Source: Enterobacterales bacterium
Lineage (GTDB): Bacteria; Pseudomonadota; Gammaproteobacteria; Enterobacterales; Succinivibrionaceae
DNA length: 18,996 nucleotides
Reading direction: 5' to 3'
Assembly (NCBI GenBank): GCA_900768635.1
Contig: CAAGDP010000047.1
Coordinates: 1 to 18,996, forward strand
Shown: one piece after another, positions 1-7,515 of the stretch
Numbering within the stretch: position 1 is the stretch's first letter
Layout of the letters: every line of letters starts with the position of its first letter
Program-made: the position numbers and the translations under genes
The notes under the pieces: model-generated
Told to the model about the DNA's origin: nothing
Seen by the model: only the letters and a program-made list of their open reading frames with translations
Databases searched by the model: none

Positions 1-57
1 GAGAAATCCTTATATCCCCATAGCTAAAGCTAGGGGCTTTACGGCAGGGTTTGGTAA
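1..57 (-). mobile_element. IS200/IS605 (IS608-like) left end, truncated by window edge
   Basis: Seen: positions 16-36 form a bulged hairpin on the + strand, CCCC (16-19), extrahelical A (20), TAGCT (21-25), AA loop, AGCTA (28-32), GGGG (33-36). Read on the minus strand this is CCCC-TAGCT-TT-AGCTA-T-GGGG with an extrahelical T. It is preceded by AAAG (40 to 37) and, 13 nt further upstream, by TTAC (57 to 54). As I remember IS608, the subterminal hairpin has an extrahelical T, the left-end guide is AAAG and the insertion site is TTAC, so all three signs agree with a left end whose body lies beyond position 1. No transposase gene is visible here. The opposite reading, a right end with a short coding tail (open frame 2-100 on +), cannot be excluded. 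Confidence 0.5.
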
Positions 58-60
58 ACC

Positions 61-97
61 AGTAACAGCCGGCTCTGACTACTGGTTCAAGTTCAGG
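61..97 (+). repeat. 37-bp direct repeat, copy 1
   Basis: The 37 bases at 61-97 recur without a mismatch at 134-170, separated by a 36-bp unrelated spacer. The unit contains the 8-bp palindrome AGCCGGCT and, with the preceding AACC, an inverted pair AACCAGTA (57-64) / TACTGGTT (80-87). Flanking bases differ outside the unit. The unit carries GTAA, which is TTAC on the minus strand, the preferred target of IS608-type elements. Confidence 0.9.
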
Positions 98-133
98 TAG
101 ACTTGATACTGCTCAATGAGTTTAATAAAACTA

Positions 134-170
134 AGTAACAGCCGGCTCTGACTACTGGTTCAAGTTCAGG
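134..170 (+). repeat. 37-bp direct repeat, copy 2
   Basis: Exact second copy of the unit at 61-97. The period is 73 bp (37 repeat plus 36 spacer), which is CRISPR-like in size, but only two copies are visible and no cas gene is present, so a remnant of a mobile-element end or a local duplication is at least as likely. Confidence 0.9.
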
Positions 171-444
171 GGTATCCCTGAAAATCAGATCATTAACCTG
201 TGTAATTACGCTTTAAATTCTGCAAAATTCTCTGAAACTGGCTTTTGTAGAGATCTGCGGCCGGGGATCAAAAATAATTTGGGCAGGTCAATACGGGCGA
301 AGGGGTTCATGGCGGGAAAAAAATATCAGGATCATAATAGAAGATATGTTGCAGGAACAGGGATCCGGAGAAGTAATCGTGATAAAATGCGAGACAGAAG
401 AAGTTCAGTTGCTGAATTTGGCAACTGCTTATGTTGAGAGGATA
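171..444. other. Intergenic stretch with little recognisable content
   Basis: After the repeats, 171-444 holds no supported gene. The only possible signal is the extended -10-like TGATAAAAT at 380-388, about 60 nt before the oxidoreductase start, with no acceptable -35. The same 12 bases, GTGATAAAATGC, occur upstream of prfB (15632-15643). An in-frame upstream start at 346 would extend the next gene by 35 residues that do not look like its family, so I treat this stretch as leader. Confidence 0.4.
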
Positions 445-450
445 ATGCTT

Positions 451-966
451 ATGAAAACACTGATAGTTTTTGCTCATACCTATTTCTCAGGATCCAGAGT
501 AAACAGGGCATTACTGGAGAAAGCTTCATCAGTTCCCCAGGTTACAATGCGCAATCTTACCGAGCTTTACGGTTCTGATACGGGAAAGATAGATGTTCCT
601 CTGGAACAGAAATATCTGGAAGAAAATGATCGGATTATCTTTCAATGTCCGGTTTTCTGGTTCAATTTGCCTCCAATGCTTAAGGCTTATATGGATGCGG
701 TATTTACTCACGGATGGGCATATGGATCTACAGGTCATGCTTTGCAGGGGAAAACTTTTCAACTGGCATTAAGTACCGGATCTCCTGTTCAAAAATATGA
801 AAAACCGGCTGCTACTATAGAGGAACTGTTTAAACCGGTGCTATATGCGGCGCAGTTTGTAGGTATGAATGTGTCCCGGCCATTTGTTACCTATGGATGT
901 CTGGGACTTTCTGATGAAGGTCTTGCAGAAGCTGCTGCAGCTTACGGGAAAATTCTTCAGAGCTGA
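451..966 (+). CDS. NAD(P)H oxidoreductase, flavodoxin-like (KefF/KefG/MdaB type)
   Basis: A 171-residue single-domain flavoprotein of the NAD(P)H dehydrogenase (quinone) / KefF-KefG group, probably FMN- or FAD-dependent two-electron quinone or general reductase in the cytoplasm. Seen: an N-terminal beta strand MKTLIVFAH followed by the phosphate-binding S-x-S-x-x-N region, then the family signature FQCPVFWFNLPPMLKAYMD, the VFTHGWAYG segment, and ALQGK with LALSTGSP. These match the family core in order and the length is normal. I chose ATG 451 because the family begins here and GAGAGG at 435-440 is a usable Shine-Dalgarno; ATG 445 adds two residues and is a close alternative. No kefB/kefC antiporter gene is adjacent, so a role as KefF-like ancillary subunit is not supported. 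The gene stands alone between intergenic regions, and its substrate is unknown. Confidence 0.85.
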   Translation: MKTLIVFAHTYFSGSRVNRALLEKASSVPQVTMRNLTELYGSDTGKIDVPLEQKYLEENDRIIFQCPVFWFNLPPMLKAYMDAVFTHGWAYGSTGHALQGKTFQLALSTGSPVQKYEKPAATIEELFKPVLYAAQFVGMNVSRPFVTYGCLGLSDEGLAEAAAAYGKILQS

Positions 967-1369
967 TCTTCCCGGATAAAAGGGTGAAAATGTTTCCGGA
1001 GCAGATAATGGGCATTTTCCCCCGAGACACTTCACTTCCGTCAGTCATCACATGTCAGGTGGGATATTGTAAAGTATGTGTCCGGGGAAGAGCTCCCGAA
1101 GAGAACTGTTATCCGGTGTGAATAATAGCAATTTACTGTGATATGATCATTATCTGATTACATCCTCTTTGGAAAATATTCAGGCGTGATGGTATCATGT
1201 AACAGGATTCAGACCTGTTTTGTCAGAAGTTAATATCTGTTATTTTTTTTGTGTGTCCTGTATATTCCGGCATATTAGGATTGTTTTTTTTCGCTGGTTG
1301 TTCTGTGCGTTAGAGCCGTTCAGAAGGTACGGTTTGTTATCAGTTAATATAAAAAGGATCAGAGCATTT
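967..1369. other. 403-bp intergenic region and leader of the lipoprotein gene
   Basis: No gene supported. It holds several weak inverted pairs (CCGGA 972-976 with TCCGG 995-999; CGGG/CCCG near 1083-1099) without a following T-run, a candidate promoter at 1169-1198, and T-rich runs at about 1242-1250 and 1283-1290. An open frame reads through 1220-1369 into the lipoprotein gene, but its N-terminus is not signal-like and precedes the obvious lipoprotein signal peptide, so I regard it as leader. Confidence 0.5.
1169..1198 (+). promoter_or_regulatory. Candidate sigma-70 promoter for the lipoprotein-xseB-ispA run
   Basis: TTGGAA (1169-1174), an 18-bp spacer, and TATCAT (1193-1198). This would start transcription near 1205 and give a leader of about 165 nt. 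The match is moderate and other starts are possible. Confidence 0.35.
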
Positions 1370-2236
1370 ATGAATAAGGGATTTATCAGATTAGCATTAT
1401 TATCTCAGTGTTTGCTGGTGTTAAGCGGTTGTGCGGTAATGTCAAAGGAAGAATGTCTGACTGCAAACTGGCAGGATGTGGGCTATAATGACGGACTGAA
1501 GGGAGCAGCATCCGCCAAGGCTCATGAATATGTATCAGCATGCAGTGAATATACTCAGGTAGATTTAAATGCTTATAACACCGGCAGAAAGCAGGGTGCG
1601 GAATATTACTGTACTGATGATAACGGCTATAATCTTGGTGTATCCAATGCTTCGATTACCGATATCTGCCATGTTTCATCTAATGAAAAGGGTTTTAATA
1701 CTTTTTATAATCGCGGACAGGAAGTATATAAGGCATCTTACTATGTAACTTCCATAGACAATAACATCAGGGAACTTGATCGCCACAGCGGTGACCTGAG
1801 ACTGGGACCTTTGCATGCCTTGATTTCCGCCAATCGGGAATATCTGGCATCCATTAGAGGAGAAGTTTACAACTATTATTTGTATGTAAATGAGAATGCC
1901 AGGAACGGTTCGGTTAAGGCAAGAGATTACTCCGGTTTAATCGCCAATGTTCCTTATCCCGAGGTGGAACGCAGTGTCCGTGTCATAGAGGATTTGTTAC
2001 ATAGGGCTGATAAAACTTTCAAAAGTATTCATGATCGCATGAGAGATAATGAACGTTGTCTGGAAACAACTGAAGATGAGAATCTCCGTCATCAGTGTCT
2101 CAGAAGACTTAACTGTCTGCAGCGTGAAGATCACAGACTTCGTAATGATTTGGATCAGGCTATTTACGATATAGCTTACACCAGATCCGGAGCTTCTTAT
2201 GTGCATCCGGAAAGATATGGTAGCTGTATCAAGTAG
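1370..2236 (+). CDS. Lipoprotein, DUF2799-like
   Basis: A 288-residue predicted outer-membrane or periplasm-facing lipoprotein of unknown function. Seen: a lipoprotein signal peptide from MNKGFIR through a hydrophobic stretch to the lipobox L-S-G-C, with Cys21 as the lipidated residue. The following part has the DUF2799 pattern: C-x-x-A-x-W, GYNDG, AC, a second D-x-x-x-Y-x-x-GR block, and YC followed by GYNLG. The conserved cysteines suggest disulfides. The second half (about residues 130-288) is charged, probably helical and has a Cys-rich patch near residues 230-250. I set the start at ATG 1370, with AGGA at 1355-1358, because it gives the complete signal peptide; the longer frame from 1220 would bury it. 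The xseB start follows after 27 nt, so the two are probably co-transcribed. Confidence 0.75.
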   Translation: MNKGFIRLALLSQCLLVLSGCAVMSKEECLTANWQDVGYNDGLKGAASAKAHEYVSACSEYTQVDLNAYNTGRKQGAEYYCTDDNGYNLGVSNASITDICHVSSNEKGFNTFYNRGQEVYKASYYVTSIDNNIRELDRHSGDLRLGPLHALISANREYLASIRGEVYNYYLYVNENARNGSVKARDYSGLIANVPYPEVERSVRVIEDLLHRADKTFKSIHDRMRDNERCLETTEDENLRHQCLRRLNCLQREDHRLRNDLDQAIYDIAYTRSGASYVHPERYGSCIK

Positions 2237-2263
2237 ACAGCGTGTTTTCTGCAGGTGATGTAA

Positions 2264-2530
2264 ATGTCAAAACTTAACTATGAAGAACTTCTGAGAGATC
2301 TGGATGTGGTTATTGGCAGATTATCTCAGGATAATACCGGTCTTGAGGAATCTGTGGATCTTTTTACCAGGGGCATTGGTATTATCGGAGAATGTCGCCG
2401 CCAGCTTGATGAGGCTATGGAAAAGGTTAATGTTCTTATCAGACAGCATAATGGACATCTGGAAAAGACGGATCTTTCTGTTCAGAAGCATGATGGATCC
2501 GTTCCTGCAGGAGCAGATGATCTTAGATAA
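2264..2530 (+). CDS. xseB: Exodeoxyribonuclease VII small subunit
   Basis: An 88-residue XseB, the small subunit that binds several-fold per XseA in exonuclease VII, which degrades single-stranded DNA to short oligonucleotides. Seen: the family core NYEELLRDLDVVIGRLSQ and LEESVDLFTRGIGIIGEC, typical of the helical XseB domain, followed by CRRQLDEAMEKVNVLI. The C-terminal 20 residues are polar and not conserved in the family. Shine-Dalgarno AGGTGA at 2253-2258 fixes ATG 2264. The next gene, ispA, starts 26 nt downstream, and xseB-ispA-dxs is the E. coli order. xseA is not in the window. Confidence 0.93.
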   Translation: MSKLNYEELLRDLDVVIGRLSQDNTGLEESVDLFTRGIGIIGECRRQLDEAMEKVNVLIRQHNGHLEKTDLSVQKHDGSVPAGADDLR

Positions 2531-2556
2531 TCCAAAAATTTGCCATTAAGGTTACT

Positions 2557-3447
2557 ATGAACTTATCAGAATTTATGAAGAAATACCGGACTAGGGTAGA
2601 CGGGCTGCTGGAAAAATCCATCTCCGATCTTCCCCTGGTATCGGAGGTACTGGCAAAAGCCATGGGTCATGGATTATTACTGGGAGGAAAGCGGGTACGT
2701 CCTTTTCTGGTTTATGCCACTGGGCATATGCTGGGGGCTTCTGATGAAGTTATGGACGGACCGGCTGCTGCAATTGAGTGCATTCATGCCTATTCCCTTA
2801 TTCATGATGATCTGCCCTGCATGGATAATGATAAGTTGCGCCGTGGACAGCCGACAGTGCATATTCTGTTTGGGGAAGCTCAGGGAATGTTGGCGGGAGA
2901 CGCTTTGCAGACCCTTGGCTTTGAGATCCTTTCTCATCATAAGATGCCTACCGAACTTCTGGAAAACCAGCTTAAAATGTTAGGTTGTCTCAGTACCGCA
3001 TCGGGATACAGTGGTATGTGTGGCGGACAGTCTCTTGATCTGTTGTCCGAAAACTGTCAGGTTCCCCTGGATAAGCTGGAGCAGATCCATGTTCATAAAA
3101 CCGGAGCTCTTATTGAGTGTGCGGTAATGATGGGTACTTTATGTGTTCCGCAGATCCCTGAGGAGCATCAGGAAAAATTGCGGCGCTACTCCAGATTAAT
3201 TGGTCTGGCCTTTCAGGTTCATGATGATATTCTGGATATTATCGGTGATACTGAAACTCTGGGTAAAACTCAGGGATCAGATATAGCTAATGCCAAAAGT
3301 ACTTATCCTGCGCTTATGGGACTGGACAAAGCTCAGGAATATGAGAGAAAACTGTATGGTGAAGCGCTGGATTGTCTGGCAGAACTTCCATATGATACTT
3401 CTGTCCTGAAGGAATTTGCAGAATTTATAGTAAGTCGCCAGTCTTAG
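2557..3447 (+). CDS. ispA: Farnesyl diphosphate synthase
   Basis: A 296-residue trans-prenyltransferase (E. coli IspA is about 299), which condenses DMAPP/GPP with IPP to farnesyl diphosphate for ubiquinone/menaquinone and undecaprenyl chains. Seen: GGKRVRP at residues 43-49 (IPP binding), the first aspartate-rich motif HDDLPCMDND at 83-92 followed by LRRGQPT, and the second motif HDDILD at 222-227. Both Mg-binding motifs are complete. The start at ATG 2557 has AAGG 5 nt upstream. It lies between xseB and dxs on one strand with short gaps, so the gene shares an operon with the first enzyme of the pathway (Dxs). Confidence 0.96.
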   Translation: MNLSEFMKKYRTRVDGLLEKSISDLPLVSEVLAKAMGHGLLLGGKRVRPFLVYATGHMLGASDEVMDGPAAAIECIHAYSLIHDDLPCMDNDKLRRGQPTVHILFGEAQGMLAGDALQTLGFEILSHHKMPTELLENQLKMLGCLSTASGYSGMCGGQSLDLLSENCQVPLDKLEQIHVHKTGALIECAVMMGTLCVPQIPEEHQEKLRRYSRLIGLAFQVHDDILDIIGDTETLGKTQGSDIANAKSTYPALMGLDKAQEYERKLYGEALDCLAELPYDTSVLKEFAEFIVSRQS

Positions 3448-3480
3448 CGGTTATGTTTATGTTGTTTTTAGGCACCTGTG

Positions 3481-5352
3481 ATGAATGTTGATGAGCAGAA
3501 ATATCCTTTGCTTAGTAAGGCTCTTACTCCTGTTGATCTCCGTAAGCTTGGTATTGATGAACTTCCTCAGCTCTGCTCTGAGGTAAGAGATTTTCTTTTA
3601 CATTCTGTAAGCAGAAGTTCCGGTCATCTGGCCTCCGGTCTGGGAGTAGTGGAGCTGACAGTGGCTCTTCATTACGTTTTTAATACACCTGACGATCAGA
3701 TTGTCTGGGATGTGGGGCATCAGGCCTATCCTCATAAGATTTTAACCGGAAGAGCATCCCTTCTGGAAACTATTCGCAAAGCCAACGGTCTGCATCCTTT
3801 TCCCTGGAGGGAGGAAAGCGTATTTGATCCGGTAAGTGTAGGTCATGCCAGTACTTCGGTGGGTATGGCTCTGGGTCTTTCCATAGGAAATAAGCTGCAA
3901 CAGAACAATCGCAAGACAGTGGCTGTTATCGGAGATGGATCTTTAACCGGCGGTATGGCCTATGAGGCTATGAATCATGCCGGAGGTCTGGGTGCCGACG
4001 TGCTGGTGATCCTTAATGATAATGAAAACTCCATTTCTTCCACCGTGGGAGCGGTATCTACCACTTTAAGCCGGATCATCTCCAGTTCCTTTTATGATGA
4101 TATCAGCTCCCGGGCTAATGATCTTCTTAAGAACTTTCCTAATATTAAAAAGCTGGCAAGCCGTACCACCGAACATATCAAGGGTATTGTAATGCCCGGT
4201 ACCATGTTTGAGGAGCTGGGATTTCATTATATCGGACCTATTAACGGTCATAACATTGAAGATCTGGTGGATATTCTGCGGAAGGTTAATAATCTGAAGG
4301 GACCTCAGTTCCTGCATATTGTTACTCAGAAAGGTCATGGTTATGAGCCTGCGGAATTCAATCCTACCAAGTATCACGGTGTTCCCTGCTTTGAGCTGAA
4401 TCATTCCATCCCTGATGATCACCGGCCGACTTACTCTTCGGTTTTCGGGGATTTTATGACTGAGCAGGCGGAAAAGGATCCTCTGCTTACGGTAATAACT
4501 CCAGCCATGAAGGAAGGCTCAGGCCTTAATCGTTTTGCGGAGTTATATCCCGAGCGCTTTTTTGATGTGGCTATAGCCGAGCAGCATGCTGTTACCCTGG
4601 CCGGAGGTATGGCTGTTAATGGTCTGCATCCTGTAGCCTGTGTATATTCCTCTTTTTTACAGAGATCCTATGATCAGCTTATCCACGATGTGGCTTTGCA
4701 GAATGTTCCGGTGGTGGTGGCTATTGACCGGGCCGGTATTGTAGGTGCTGACGGTCCCACCCATCAGGGTATTTTTGATCTGGCTTATTTTCTTACCATT
4801 CCCAATTTTACCATTATGACACCGTCCTGCTTCAGGGAATTGCGGGCTTTATTAAGCTATGCCTGTCGTTTTGAGCGACCGACAGCAATCCGGTATCCCC
4901 GGGGAGCTGAGCAGAACAATCCGGAAAATATTTCAGCTCCTGAGGTGGAATGGGGTAAAGGTTATGTGGCCCGCCGGGGAAATAGTATTGTAATTTTCAA
5001 TTTCGGATCCCTGCTCAGTTATGCACTGGATGCGGCAAAAGTGCTGGATGCAACTGTCTGTGATATGCGTTTTGTCAAACCCCTTGATGAACAGCTGGTG
5101 ATTTCCGAAGCTGTAAAGGCCGGTAAACTGGTAGTGACACTGGAGGATGGTACCATCTGTGGCGGTGCGGGTTCATCGGTTATGGCAGTTCTCAGCAGAA
5201 GCTGTTGTATGGTTCCGGTATTATCCGTGGGTATTCCGGATTGCTTTGTTGAGCAGGGCCGTCCTGAAGCTCTTTATGAAAAATATCGCATGGACGGGCG
5301 GGGAATTGTTTCTCAGGTAGAGGAATTCCTGCAGGATCATGATCTCAGCTGA
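3481..5352 (+). CDS. dxs: 1-deoxy-D-xylulose-5-phosphate synthase
   Basis: A 623-residue thiamin-diphosphate enzyme that joins pyruvate and glyceraldehyde 3-phosphate to give DXP, the entry step of the MEP isoprenoid pathway and a precursor of thiamin and pyridoxal. Seen: HLASGLG and GHQAYPHKILTGR in the N-terminal domain, the TPP-binding GDGSLTGG (G151-D152-G153) with N about 27 residues on, the catalytic-Glu segment AIAEQHA (E367), and DRAGIVGADGPTHQG, then the C-terminal transketolase domain. Length is normal. Both GTG 3478 and ATG 3481 are possible; I prefer ATG because TAGG at 3469-3472 is then 8 nt away. The gap from ispA is about 30 nt, so they are likely co-transcribed. Confidence 0.96.
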   Translation: MNVDEQKYPLLSKALTPVDLRKLGIDELPQLCSEVRDFLLHSVSRSSGHLASGLGVVELTVALHYVFNTPDDQIVWDVGHQAYPHKILTGRASLLETIRKANGLHPFPWREESVFDPVSVGHASTSVGMALGLSIGNKLQQNNRKTVAVIGDGSLTGGMAYEAMNHAGGLGADVLVILNDNENSISSTVGAVSTTLSRIISSSFYDDISSRANDLLKNFPNIKKLASRTTEHIKGIVMPGTMFEELGFHYIGPINGHNIEDLVDILRKVNNLKGPQFLHIVTQKGHGYEPAEFNPTKYHGVPCFELNHSIPDDHRPTYSSVFGDFMTEQAEKDPLLTVITPAMKEGSGLNRFAELYPERFFDVAIAEQHAVTLAGGMAVNGLHPVACVYSSFLQRSYDQLIHDVALQNVPVVVAIDRAGIVGADGPTHQGIFDLAYFLTIPNFTIMTPSCFRELRALLSYACRFERPTAIRYPRGAEQNNPENISAPEVEWGKGYVARRGNSIVIFNFGSLLSYALDAAKVLDATVCDMRFVKPLDEQLVISEAVKAGKLVVTLEDGTICGGAGSSVMAVLSRSCCMVPVLSVGIPDCFVEQGRPEALYEKYRMDGRGIVSQVEEFLQDHDLS

Positions 5353-5403
5353 GATAGCTGGTTCAGGATCTTAATTTTTGAATAATCGCAAAAGGAGTTG
5401 AAA

Positions 5404-5889
5404 ATGCCGTCTTTTGACATCGTTTCAGAAGTGGAAATGAATGAAGTTCAGAATACTGTGGACAATGCTAACCGGGAGTTACAAAGCCGTTTCGACTTCC
5501 GGGGAGCTGATGCTTCCTATGAGCTGAAAAACGGTGTAATCAAGCTGTCGGCTGATGCTGATTTTCAGATCAAGCAGATGATAGATATTCTCCGGGATAA
5601 GGCTGCCAAAAGAAAAGTAGATCCTACGGTTTTTGACAGCTCCGCCGACATAACCCAGTCAGGTAAAAAATACTTCAAGGAGATTAAACTCAAGGAAGGC
5701 ATACCTATGGATCTGGCGAAAAAAATTGTCAAAATGGTTAAGGATTCCAAAATAAAGGTTCAGACGCAGATTCAGGGTGAAACTATCCGAGTTACCGGTA
5801 AGAAAAGAGATGATCTTCAGGAAGTGATTCAACTTGTGCGGAAAAACGATCTGGGACAGCCTTTTCAGTTTAATAATTTCCGTGACTGA
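5404..5889 (+). CDS. yajQ: YajQ family nucleotide-binding protein
   Basis: A 161-residue member of the YajQ (DUF520) family, small cytoplasmic proteins with two ferredoxin-like folds. Some homologues bind nucleotides including cyclic di-GMP and act with a transcription regulator; the role here is not known. Seen: the family start MPSFDIVSEVEMNEVQN, RFDFRGADASYEL, the DILRDK segment, and KIVKMVKDSKIKVQTQIQG with RVTGKKRDDLQ near the C-terminus. The start is ATG 5404: the Shine-Dalgarno AGGAG (5393-5397) is 6 nt upstream, whereas the TTG at 5398 abuts it. The stop at 5887-5889 is 3 nt before the next start, so translation is probably coupled. Confidence 0.93.
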   Translation: MPSFDIVSEVEMNEVQNTVDNANRELQSRFDFRGADASYELKNGVIKLSADADFQIKQMIDILRDKAAKRKVDPTVFDSSADITQSGKKYFKEIKLKEGIPMDLAKKIVKMVKDSKIKVQTQIQGETIRVTGKKRDDLQEVIQLVRKNDLGQPFQFNNFRD

Positions 5890-5892
5890 TTT

Positions 5893-7155
5893 ATGAAGGA
5901 AAACAAAAGAAGATTCTGGAGTTTGGTGTTCTCCAGAAATGCTTTAAAATGCATGATTTTGGGTTTTTCCTCTGGATTACCCTTATTTGTCCTTATAAAT
6001 TTACTTCCAATCTGGCTTAGAACCTACGGTGTTAATCTGACTACCATTGGTCTTTTTTCTCTTCTGATGTTTCCCTACAACTGGAAATTTCTCTGGTCGC
6101 CTTTGTGTGATGCTGTTTATTTTCGGAAGGTAGGTCGCCGGCGCACCTGGATGCTTATCACTCAGGTTTTGCTTATCGGGGTGATTTTCCTCATGGCGGA
6201 GTGTGATCCATCAGAGGAAATGAAGTTGATTTCAGTTCTTGCCGTGGTGATTGCTGTGCTCAGCGCCACCCAGGATATTGTTATTGATGCATATCGCCGG
6301 GAAATTCTGTCTGATCGGGAACTGGGTTTCGGCACCAGTATCCATGTAAATTTCTATCGCCTTTCTGCTCTGGTTCCGGGCAGTCTGGCTCTTATCCTTT
6401 CTGATGCCTTCGGATGGAAAGCTGCCTTTGTGGTTACCGGATTGTTTATGATCCCCGGTATTGTATTGTCTCTGGTTGTGACAGAGCCTAAAATCTACCA
6501 TACCGTTAAATCTTTCCGGGATGCGGTTATCGAGCCTTTCCGGGAATTCCTGGTACGCAAGGGAGTCCGGGGACTGACCGTGTTTTTCCTGTTTCTCTTC
6601 TGCTATAAGCTGGGTGATTCCATGGCTACGGCTCTTATCACCACCTTTTATACCGATATGCATTTTACCCCTACGGAAATCGGTGTTACCGCCAAACTTA
6701 TCGGCTCGGTTTCCGCCATAGTGGGAGCAATTATCGGGGGACTGATAATGATCCGCATTGGTATTAACCGGGCTCTCTGGTATTTCGGGGTAGTACAGCT
6801 GGTAACAATTTTCGGCTTTGTCTGGCTGTCTCTGGCCGGACATAATCTTCAGATCCTGTCCATAGCAGTTGCCGGTGAATATTTAGGTGTGGGCCTAGGT
6901 ACTGCAGCCTTTACCGCCTTTATTTCCCGGGAGACCAATCCGGCCTTTACTGCAACCCAGTTTGCGCTGTTTACATCCATAGCCGCTTTACCCCGGGTAG
7001 TGTGTAACAGTTTTACCGGTATAATAGCGGACTTTCTGGGGTGGACTAATTTTTTTATAGTTTGTGCCGTCTTGGCTGTTCCTGGCATGATTATGCTGTT
7101 ATTTGTTGCCCCTTTCAAAGAAGTTCAGGATCATAATTATCCGGAGAAAAAATAA
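5893..7155 (+). CDS. AmpG-like muropeptide MFS permease
   Basis: A 420-residue, about 12-helix inner-membrane transporter of the major facilitator superfamily, close to AmpG, which imports GlcNAc-1,6-anhydroMurNAc-peptides for cell-wall recycling. Seen: LGFSSGLPLFVL in helix 1, IGLFSLLMFPYNWKFLWSP with D in the helix 2-3 loop, GRRRTW, SATQDIVIDAYRRE in helix 4, and a similar second half. These match AmpG in order. It is shorter than E. coli AmpG (about 491 residues), so the extra C-terminal helices are absent. No Shine-Dalgarno is visible; the start 3 nt after the yajQ stop suggests coupling. It sits three genes from uppP, which also serves wall precursor cycling. Substrate specificity is inferred from family only. 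Confidence 0.8.
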   Translation: MKENKRRFWSLVFSRNALKCMILGFSSGLPLFVLINLLPIWLRTYGVNLTTIGLFSLLMFPYNWKFLWSPLCDAVYFRKVGRRRTWMLITQVLLIGVIFLMAECDPSEEMKLISVLAVVIAVLSATQDIVIDAYRREILSDRELGFGTSIHVNFYRLSALVPGSLALILSDAFGWKAAFVVTGLFMIPGIVLSLVVTEPKIYHTVKSFRDAVIEPFREFLVRKGVRGLTVFFLFLFCYKLGDSMATALITTFYTDMHFTPTEIGVTAKLIGSVSAIVGAIIGGLIMIRIGINRALWYFGVVQLVTIFGFVWLSLAGHNLQILSIAVAGEYLGVGLGTAAFTAFISRETNPAFTATQFALFTSIAALPRVVCNSFTGIIADFLGWTNFFIVCAVLAVPGMIMLLFVAPFKEVQDHNYPEKK

Positions 7156-7515
7156 ATGGATTCCATCTTTATTGAGTCTCTGCGAGTGGATTGCTGCATA
7201 GGTATTTATGATTATGAAAAAGTAAAACCTCAACCTCTGTTTTTTGATGTGGAGATTTTTTACGATAATCAGGGTGCCGGAATCAGCGATGATTACAGCA
7301 AGGTAATTGATTATGCCAGGGTATGTGAGGATATTGAAACCTGGTGCAGAGGATCCCGCTGGGAACTGATCGAAACTGCTGCCGAGGAAATCTGCAGGGG
7401 TATTTTTGCCAGATATCCTGCAGAAAAAATTGCTCTTAGAATCAATAAGCCGGAGGCGGTGAAGAATGTCAAGGCCGTGGGGATCCGGATTGTAAGGGAA
7501 AGAAGCAGTTTATGA
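7156..7515 (+). CDS. folB: Dihydroneopterin aldolase
   Basis: A 119-residue FolB, which converts 7,8-dihydroneopterin to 6-hydroxymethyl-dihydropterin and glycolaldehyde in folate synthesis. Seen: the FolB start IFIESLRVDCCIGIYDYEK with Q-PLFFDVEIF, the D-YSKVIDYA block, the conserved Glu region LIETAAEEI, and INKPEAVKNVKAVGI with the catalytic Lys in KP. The length matches the usual 120. The ATG is immediately after the stop of the upstream permease, with GGAG at 7143-7146. Its stop overlaps the start of folK by 4 nt (ATGA), so both folate genes are coupled. Confidence 0.94.
   Translation: MDSIFIESLRVDCCIGIYDYEKVKPQPLFFDVEIFYDNQGAGISDDYSKVIDYARVCEDIETWCRGSRWELIETAAEEICRGIFARYPAEKIALRINKPEAVKNVKAVGIRIVRERSSL

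Noticed and set aside
2..100. Open frame of 32 codons at the left edge on +, as a possible transposase C-terminus
   Set aside because: It has no start in the window and no motif I can tie to TnpB; the hairpin and guide order fit an element end on the other strand better.
61..170. Confident CRISPR array call
   Set aside because: Only two repeats, no leader or cas genes in view; kept as repeats and as an open finding instead.
1139..1156. TGTGATATGATCATTAT as a CRP site before the lipoprotein gene
   Set aside because: The second half-site does not fit TCACA, unlike the site at fis.
6232..6843. 203-residue minus-strand frame inside the AmpG-like gene
   Set aside because: Antisense shadow of a clear transporter gene: low-complexity composition rich in Asn, Gln and His, and no RBS.
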